DNA of 64,000 bases from Sphagnum compactum (Eukaryota > Bryophyta > Sphagnopsida > Sphagnales). Location of the stretch: the NCBI GenBank assembly GCA_965153455.1, contig OZ234502.1, positions 8,835,495 to 8,899,494 on the forward strand. The letters are read 5' to 3'. Within the stretch, counting starts at the first letter, position 1. Each line of letters starts with the position of its first letter. The notes under the pieces were generated by a model. It was given only the letters and a program-made list of their open reading frames with translations. It made no database searches and was not told the DNA's origin. Below are positions 58,726-64,000 of this stretch, piece after piece. The translations under genes and the position numbers were made by a program.

Positions 58726-60285
58726 TTACCTATCTTCCAACTTGTTCCACCTTTGAAGACTTTGGGCAAAGATATCATTACAACTGTCAAGGGGAAAAAT
58801 TCCCAAGCTCATTGCTTTTGCAAGCATAAAATTCTTACAAATACTGGAAAAGTTTGGTCGATCTTTTGGAGATAGTTGCCAACAACTAGTGATGCAAAAG
58901 TGTAAGTAGTCAGGACAATTGTTTGGCAATGGTGGGCGAAGATCGTGGTGCATGATTTTGGCACGAAGTGTAGCCCTTTTTTCACCTTCAAATGGTGGTT
59001 CACCAGTAAGAATCTCTGAACATACCATAGCAAAACTCCAAACATCAGCCTTCGGAGGGAAATTTGGGGTCTTAAGTTCTTGATCCACCATTGGTTTGTC
59101 AAAAAGTATCTCAGGTGCAGCATATATAGGTGTGCCTTGGCCTGCAGTTTGCTTTGAGAAGGTTTCGGTCATGTTGTAAAGTTTTGATGTCCCAAAGTCT
59201 GCCAACTTCACATGTAGATAACCTTCAAAACATCCTGTAATAGGTTCCACAAGAATGTTTGAAGTTTTGAGATCCCTATGAACAATTTTCTCATTATGAA
59301 GGTATCTCATGGCATTTGCAACTTGTAACATTATGTCAATTGCCACATGCAATTTGAATGGTGTGCCAAGTTTTCCTTGGACTTGGGCTTTAATGTGGGT
59401 GTAGAGATTCTTAGGCATCCATTCCATCATGATGTGGGATTTCTTGTCCTCCCAATACCAAAAAAATTTCACAATGTGTGGATGATGGCACCGTTTTAAA
59501 ATGGTAACTTCTTTTTCTTCATTTTCAATACTAGGAACATGAATGATTTTCAATGCACATTTTTTATTCAACCACATGACCTCACCCACATCACCACTTG
59601 CACCCTCCCCCAATAATGCAAGCCAAGTAAACTTTTTGAGTTGAGCGTCTACTTCTTTCATTACATCCTTCGCATCTCCTGTAATGTGAGAAAGTAGGTA
59701 GGTAGCGAGAATGTACTCTTGGTTGTTGATGCCACTTGGTGATGTGAAACTTATACCATCAATATGACTGTCCTTCACTTCCTTAAGCTTGGCAAGAAGA
59801 TAGTCCATGTCAACTTTTGCTACAACTTGCAAAGAACTACTTGCACTTAAGAACTTTTCAAGGAGGTGGTCGTGCTTTTCCAAAGCCTTTGTTGTGTTCT
59901 GAATAGCTTGTGCCATATCAGCATTTGTCATTTTGAGAACACTTGTCCACCATGATAGGCTAAGCAAAATCTCTGCCACATCCTCTTTTACATTTGCCAG
60001 GGTTATTGCTCCATCAAGCCATGAAGATTCTTTGCATAAGCATTTTTGCACTAAAGCCTCTCCACATTTTGCCACCATGTGTATTTCTTGTAAAACCTTC
60101 TTTTGATCAGTTGTGGCCAATGTTGACACACTAGCAAATGCTCTTTCCAAGACAGCCCTTTTCTTTGTAAATATTTTTCCTAAATAGTTGCAAAGTTGTT
60201 TATTAAGTTGAATTTGGTCAATATTCGCTGTCAGCTCCTCAACTTTCTTCATAGTCACCAAAATTAGCTCCAACTCCGACTCCAT
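58726..60285 (-). CDS. Protein kinase with helical N-terminal region (519 residues, one exon)
   Basis: Predicted active serine/threonine or dual-specificity kinase of the tyrosine-kinase-like type; substrate unknown, probably cytosolic. Residues 1 to about 215 are predicted helical, without signal peptide or membrane segment. The kinase domain spans about 219-485: glycine loop GEGASGDV (226-233), ATP-binding Lys in CALKII (246), HRDLKTSN (336-343), DFG (363-365), APE (390-392) and the DVWSFAMVCSEILTGEPPF block. All catalytic residues are present. I chose the ATG at 60285 (MESELELILV): the open frame runs on upstream to 60657, but that part is AT-rich, cysteine- and aromatic-rich and looks like untranslated or intron sequence. 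The layout of helical bundle plus TKL kinase recalls plant MLKL-like proteins with a HeLo/RPW8-type bundle, but those are pseudokinases and this one is intact. Plain cytoplasmic TKL kinase is the alternative. Confidence 0.87.
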   Translation of the reverse strand: MESELELILVTMKKVEELTANIDQIQLNKQLCNYLGKIFTKKRAVLERAFASVSTLATTDQKKVLQEIHMVAKCGEALVQKCLCKESSWLDGAITLANVKEDVAEILLSLSWWTSVLKMTNADMAQAIQNTTKALEKHDHLLEKFLSASSSLQVVAKVDMDYLLAKLKEVKDSHIDGISFTSPSGINNQEYILATYLLSHITGDAKDVMKEVDAQLKKFTWLALLGEGASGDVGEVMWLNKKCALKIIHVPSIENEEKEVTILKRCHHPHIVKFFWYWEDKKSHIMMEWMPKNLYTHIKAQVQGKLGTPFKLHVAIDIMLQVANAMRYLHNEKIVHRDLKTSNILVEPITGCFEGYLHVKLADFGTSKLYNMTETFSKQTAGQGTPIYAAPEILFDKPMVDQELKTPNFPPKADVWSFAMVCSEILTGEPPFEGEKRATLRAKIMHHDLRPPLPNNCPDYLHFCITSCWQLSPKDRPNFSSICKNFMLAKAMSLGIFPLDSCNDIFAQSLQRWNKLEDR

Positions 60286-61052
60286 CACTCTCCCACTTAT
60301 TTGAACATCTCCAAAAAACATAAACCGTATAAAACTCCAAATTTGGCAAAAATAAAAAGTTGTGATTTGCTCCAAACAATTCATTTTGAAGGCACTTAAC
60401 AACTTGAAGAAATATATGAAAGAGATGCCAAGCCTATAATGAATGTTTGTGTAATCTCTTATACCTACAAACATTGTGCACACATCGTATAACCATGACA
60501 TTGTTAATGTTGGTGCCATCGCCACATCACAAACTTGTACTGAAAATATACCACAAATCCATTCATAAATGCTATGTAAAGAAACGCACAAAAGAAGAAA
60601 ACAGTAAGTGCATGTCACACAATGATGCAACATTGAAAAGGGACAAGTTTTGGACAACTTCTTGCATAGTTAAGAAAGTTGAAACTAGTGAAAAAACCTC
60701 TGGCAATTAGAATTAACAAGAATTTAGCAAGTTATAGATATCATTCAACACTTGTGGTTCCAAAAGAACAATAGTATATTACTCCTTGCATCTTCTAAGA
60801 ATGTCCAAGTTGTAGAACTGCATCCTACCATAACACTACACTAAAAGATTTTACAAAATATGTGGTTGAACTGGAAAACACATGTCAAATGTTGTTGGTT
60901 GCAAGTAAACCTATAACCTTCTCAATTCAAGCCCATATAAAGATCTTTAACAAATGACAATACATCACCCAACGAAAAAGTTCCATCCTAGAGCCTTTGC
61001 AATTCAGAGATAAAATATATACATTGGAAAATTCTCTGAATTGCTGGAGGAC

Positions 61053-61210
61053 ACTTACACAGCAATGGTCCAGTACACGATTCAGTGGACGTTTTGGAGG
61101 CCGGATTGATCCAAGTGCAATCCGCGAACTTCAGAGGGACTGATCGGAGTGGAATGCGCCGCAAGATCAGAAATTGAAGACGAACTCCTCACGATCACCA
61201 TAGAATAAGC
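61053..61210 (-). other. Probable 5' untranslated exon of the kinase gene
   Basis: On the minus strand a GC-richer stretch ends at 61059 before GTAAGT (61058-61053), a consensus splice donor, about 770 bases upstream of the kinase ATG. No start codon in frame with the kinase is present. An untranslated first exon followed by an intron up to about 60310 would explain the non-coding look of the kinase frame above 60285. Confidence 0.4.
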
Positions 61211-63494
61211 TCATCAGCAAAGTAGCATATAAATTATTACCAAAACGCAGTGATAATATTTAACCAAGTGCTTCTTTAGCTCCTTAAAGCTTTTTGGCAT
61301 GGCTGATATATTGCCTGTCCCAAACCCCAACCCTATTAGCGGTAGACTAGTGGGTGTCTGCACGCAGCTCGGCGCGGGATGTGAGCGGTTAGTGCGAAGT
61401 AGAAGGGTGGCGGGGCAGCGATAGGAGAGCCCGGGCCATAGGCGGATAGAAAGACAGACCGAAGGAGCACCGCCGACTGCCAGTGCACGGAGAGAGACAC
61501 TGAACCCCGCCCCCCCCCCTCCCCCCACAAAAGGAGCCTAGGGATCAGAAGACCTCAACCTAATTAAAATTCAACAAATTCAAATTCTCTCTAAAAGTTC
61601 CAAAAGAAACCTGAAGCAGTGGACCTTGATAGTCGAAACTATTGCAGCGGCATTGATGTTCAGCTTTGAAGCAAGATGAATCCGAGAGCGAAGAAGCAAA
61701 GGGGGGCAGTTAGCCAAGGCGAGCATATCAGTCTATTTCGTAGCTGAATGATCCGAGAGCATAATATCAAAACCAGTAAAGAAATCCGCTTTCAGTAAGC
61801 ACTTAGTACAAATATAGACCACCGACAGGCAGGCTCATCTCCTGCCTAGCTTCACTAGTCTTGCAATCGATAATCACATCACCCAGCAGCAGCGGCAGCT
61901 TCATCGCAATGCGAAATTCAATAGCACGTGGAATGCAAGCTGAAGCTGCGTTGAATGCGCGTTGCACACAAAGCGGACCGACGGGGCTCCAGAGCGGACC
62001 AAAGGGACTGCAGTTCTCGAGCCGCATCTTATCCCTTCACCCACGGACTTCACGCCCGGTGGACCCGATTCCACCTCGGAATATGCAACGGGGCTTGGTA
62101 GCGTCAGCTCCCGTTCTGTTCCGTTGGAAAGAGTGCGTTCCACATTGTAATCGGTTTCTCCATTTTTGATTCACATCTCAAGGATGTTGGCCATTACACG
62201 TGAAACTGACACTACTAAAGTGGAACCGGCATATAGCTGATATTCTGCCTGTCTCAACCAGTGCGTCAACACCACAAATTCTCTGGCACAGTCAATGTGC
62301 CATCAGTCAAGACAATGCCTCATTAGACTTTAAAGATTGATGAATATTCTGAAAAATAAAAACCTTATACAATAGATTTTACACATTCAAACTTTTGAGG
62401 CAAGAATACATTTGATAGGGTGTAAATAATCATCATCATTAATAACAGTTCCACCCATATCAGTATTTGAGCCTCCATCAATATTTCTCATTTCCAAGAC
62501 GGCTAATTTTTTTGTTTCATGCTCCACCTATAAACATGATAATTGGGACAATAGAAGGTGAGAGACTACTTAAATAAAATCACTTTGACCAATCATTCTA
62601 ACTTGCCAATAAAAAATAATTGTCATATTGTTTAGTTCCTTTTGCAAGCATAAGTGTCTCGTGTGCAAATATTGAGCCAAAGCCAATATACTATACCCCA
62701 ACTTGGAATTAACTTTATTGTTCTTCATCCAAAACCTGTTCGATTGATGAGGGTTGCTCTAACATTCCATTTTAGTGAAACATTACATATAAATCATTGC
62801 AACATTTCAAAATTTTATTTTAGTACAATGGTATGTAAATAGTCAATAGTTTAAAATGCATAAATTTTTTGTGTTGTCGAGGTAAGTTAAAATATATTAT
62901 TTTCAATTATCATTGGATGTTGTACATTCTCAATTCTTCCACCACTGTATAGAAAATTCTCAAGTAGTTATCCTTAAAATGTAATTGCATCCAGTTTGAT
63001 ATAGATCATTACATGGTTCATAGTTTGTAGCACTAAAAGAAAGGATTTAAAGCACAAGGAAAAATAAAAATAACTCTCCCAGTTCATCACAGACTAGAGA
63101 AATTTCTGCCAACCTTAACCATAGATATTTCACATTTTTCCCATAGTAATTCCAAAGTAATATCCTTTTTCACTTGAAGAACACCCATTCTCTCACTTGT
63201 GCGTGCAATTATAAAAATCTTAGTTGCCAATTTAATGAGGAATATAGCCCTAGCCCCAACTACCAAAAACACGTGATTCCTGAGCTGTGTATTCCACATG
63301 ATTGTGTAGACCAACCCGAGTCCCAGTAATTGGACTCTGTCAAAAGGCGTGGGGTTGAAATTTTGTTTCACAAATATTTTAGAAAAAGGATGCATTTCCA
63401 ATGTTCAAGAAAAGCCACCCACCTAATCTTTCTCTGGACCCACCTTAATGACAACTAATTGTAAGGAGGGTTGCATTAATGTGGCAGCATCCAT
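61211..63494. other. GC-rich islands then AT-rich intergenic DNA
   Basis: 61300-61540 and 61600-62150 are much GC-richer than their flanks. Minus-strand 61718-61602 (MLALANCPPLLLRSRIHLA..., ending CTTCAG/GTTTCT) is exon-like and could be the first exon of a gene or more 5' UTR of the kinase. Overlapping frames of 60-104 codons exist on both strands and none is recognised. The word GCTGATAT(A)TTGCCTGTC(T/C)C(C)AA occurs at 61302 and again at about 62235. After 62200 the DNA is AT-rich and shows nothing. Confidence 0.35.
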
Positions 63495-63700
63495 TGGCCA
63501 AGAGCTCCTCAGTCATATCATGTATCTTGTTGCATTTTGACATTTTCATATTGGCCTATTACCTATGCTTTTGGGACAAGAGGTCCCCAGTGGTATCATG
63601 TATCTTGTTGCATTTTGACATTTTCATATTGGCCTAATACCTATGTTTCTGGGACAAGAGCTCCCCAGTCGTATCATGTATCTTGGTGCATTTTGACATA
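63495..63700. repeat. Tandem repeat, exact 78-bp period, 2.6 copies
   Basis: ATCATGTATCTTGTTGCATT occurs at 63517 and 63595 and as ATCATGTATCTTGGTGCATT at 63673, exactly 78 bases apart. Each unit holds CATATTGGCCTA(A/T)TACCTATG and GGGACAAGAG(C/G)TCCCCAGT. The copies are over 90% alike by eye, so the duplication is young. Since 78 is a multiple of three, a frame at 63537-63728 stays open through it by chance. Confidence 0.9.
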
Positions 63701-64000
63701 CATATGGTTGGTGGAACCTCATAACTGATCGACCTTTGTGTCACAGAACTCATAAGCTTGACCCTCTTGTACAATCTATTATGTTTAGCAACTAGCTCAA
63801 GCGTTGGTTCTTGTGAAAAAATGTGGGACTCACAAACCTCCACTATTCATGGTAACTTACCTGATCTAGGTGGTTACCTAGTCTATAAATGTTAGTGGCT
63901 CTTATATGACTGATTCATGGCTAATGAATGAAAGGTTCCAAAGTCCTTTATTTTCACTATTCTAATTCATCTCACTATTCCTATGCACCCGGTTCTTATG
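63701..64000. other. Right-edge DNA, no gene seen
   Basis: No frame, repeat or recognised motif could be supported in the last 300 bases. Confidence 0.4.

Noticed and set aside
60286-60657. 124-codon upstream extension of the kinase frame
   Set aside because: AT-rich, dominated by Cys, Phe, Tyr and Ile without domain character, and a splice donor further upstream suggests an intron; the ATG at 60285 opens the acidic helical region.
61214-61528. 104-codon minus-strand frame in a GC-rich island
   Set aside because: Starts with a run of glycines from a C tract and has no recognised domain; open frames are expected by chance in GC-rich DNA.
1-64000. Search for CRISPR arrays, operons, prophage or organelle inserts
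   Set aside because: None seen; the tandem repeats lack constant-repeat/variable-spacer structure and all real genes are spliced nuclear plant genes.

Overview
The window is nuclear DNA of a land plant. Two long spliced genes match plant versions of conserved eukaryotic proteins: NUP160 (outer ring of the nuclear pore) and AUG7 (augmin subunit). A third gene encodes a secreted beta-1,3-glucanase with the plant X8 domain. Introns are mostly short (about 70-350 bases), while the intergenic DNA is long, AT-rich and full of decayed transposons and tandem repeats. A non-flowering plant (bryophyte, lycophyte or fern) is my guess, but the sequence alone does not prove it.

Layout. 1-57 may be the start of a gene that runs off the left edge on the minus strand. 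507-660 is a SINE-like repeat and 1845-3410 a decayed LINE reverse transcriptase. 4516-13429 is NUP160 on the plus strand; I could resolve 26 exons that add up to one open frame of 1,512 codons. 13430-26540 is repeat-rich DNA: a Ty3/gypsy relic, tRNA-like sequences, TAGG/CCTA-rich and TTTAGCCATTA-rich blocks, and a 100-bp tandem repeat. 27542-29240 is the GC-rich glucanase gene on the minus strand; its 3' end runs into a tandem repeat that copies its own splice site. 30.5-46 kb is again repeats, including a telomere-motif double hairpin at 33820-33879 and a retroelement gag relic at 42.9-44.4 kb. 46839-49896 is AUG7 on the plus strand (9 exons, 324 codons). 51.9-55.4 kb holds a MITE, a mariner-like element and a 158-bp satellite array. 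56662-57855 (unknown protein) and 58726-60285 (protein kinase with a helical N-terminal region) lie in the same orientation on the minus strand. 63495-63700 is a 78-bp tandem repeat.

The genes do not form a pathway or cluster. NUP160 and AUG7 are housekeeping genes of nuclear transport and spindle/phragmoplast microtubule nucleation. Both carry telo-box motifs upstream and inside an early intron, which suggests similar growth-linked control. The kinase and the unknown downstream gene are the least explained pair. I found no CRISPR, operon or clearly new multi-gene system. The strongest oddities are the splice-site-bearing tandem repeat in the glucanase gene, two GC-AG introns in NUP160, and the kinase/unknown-protein pair.
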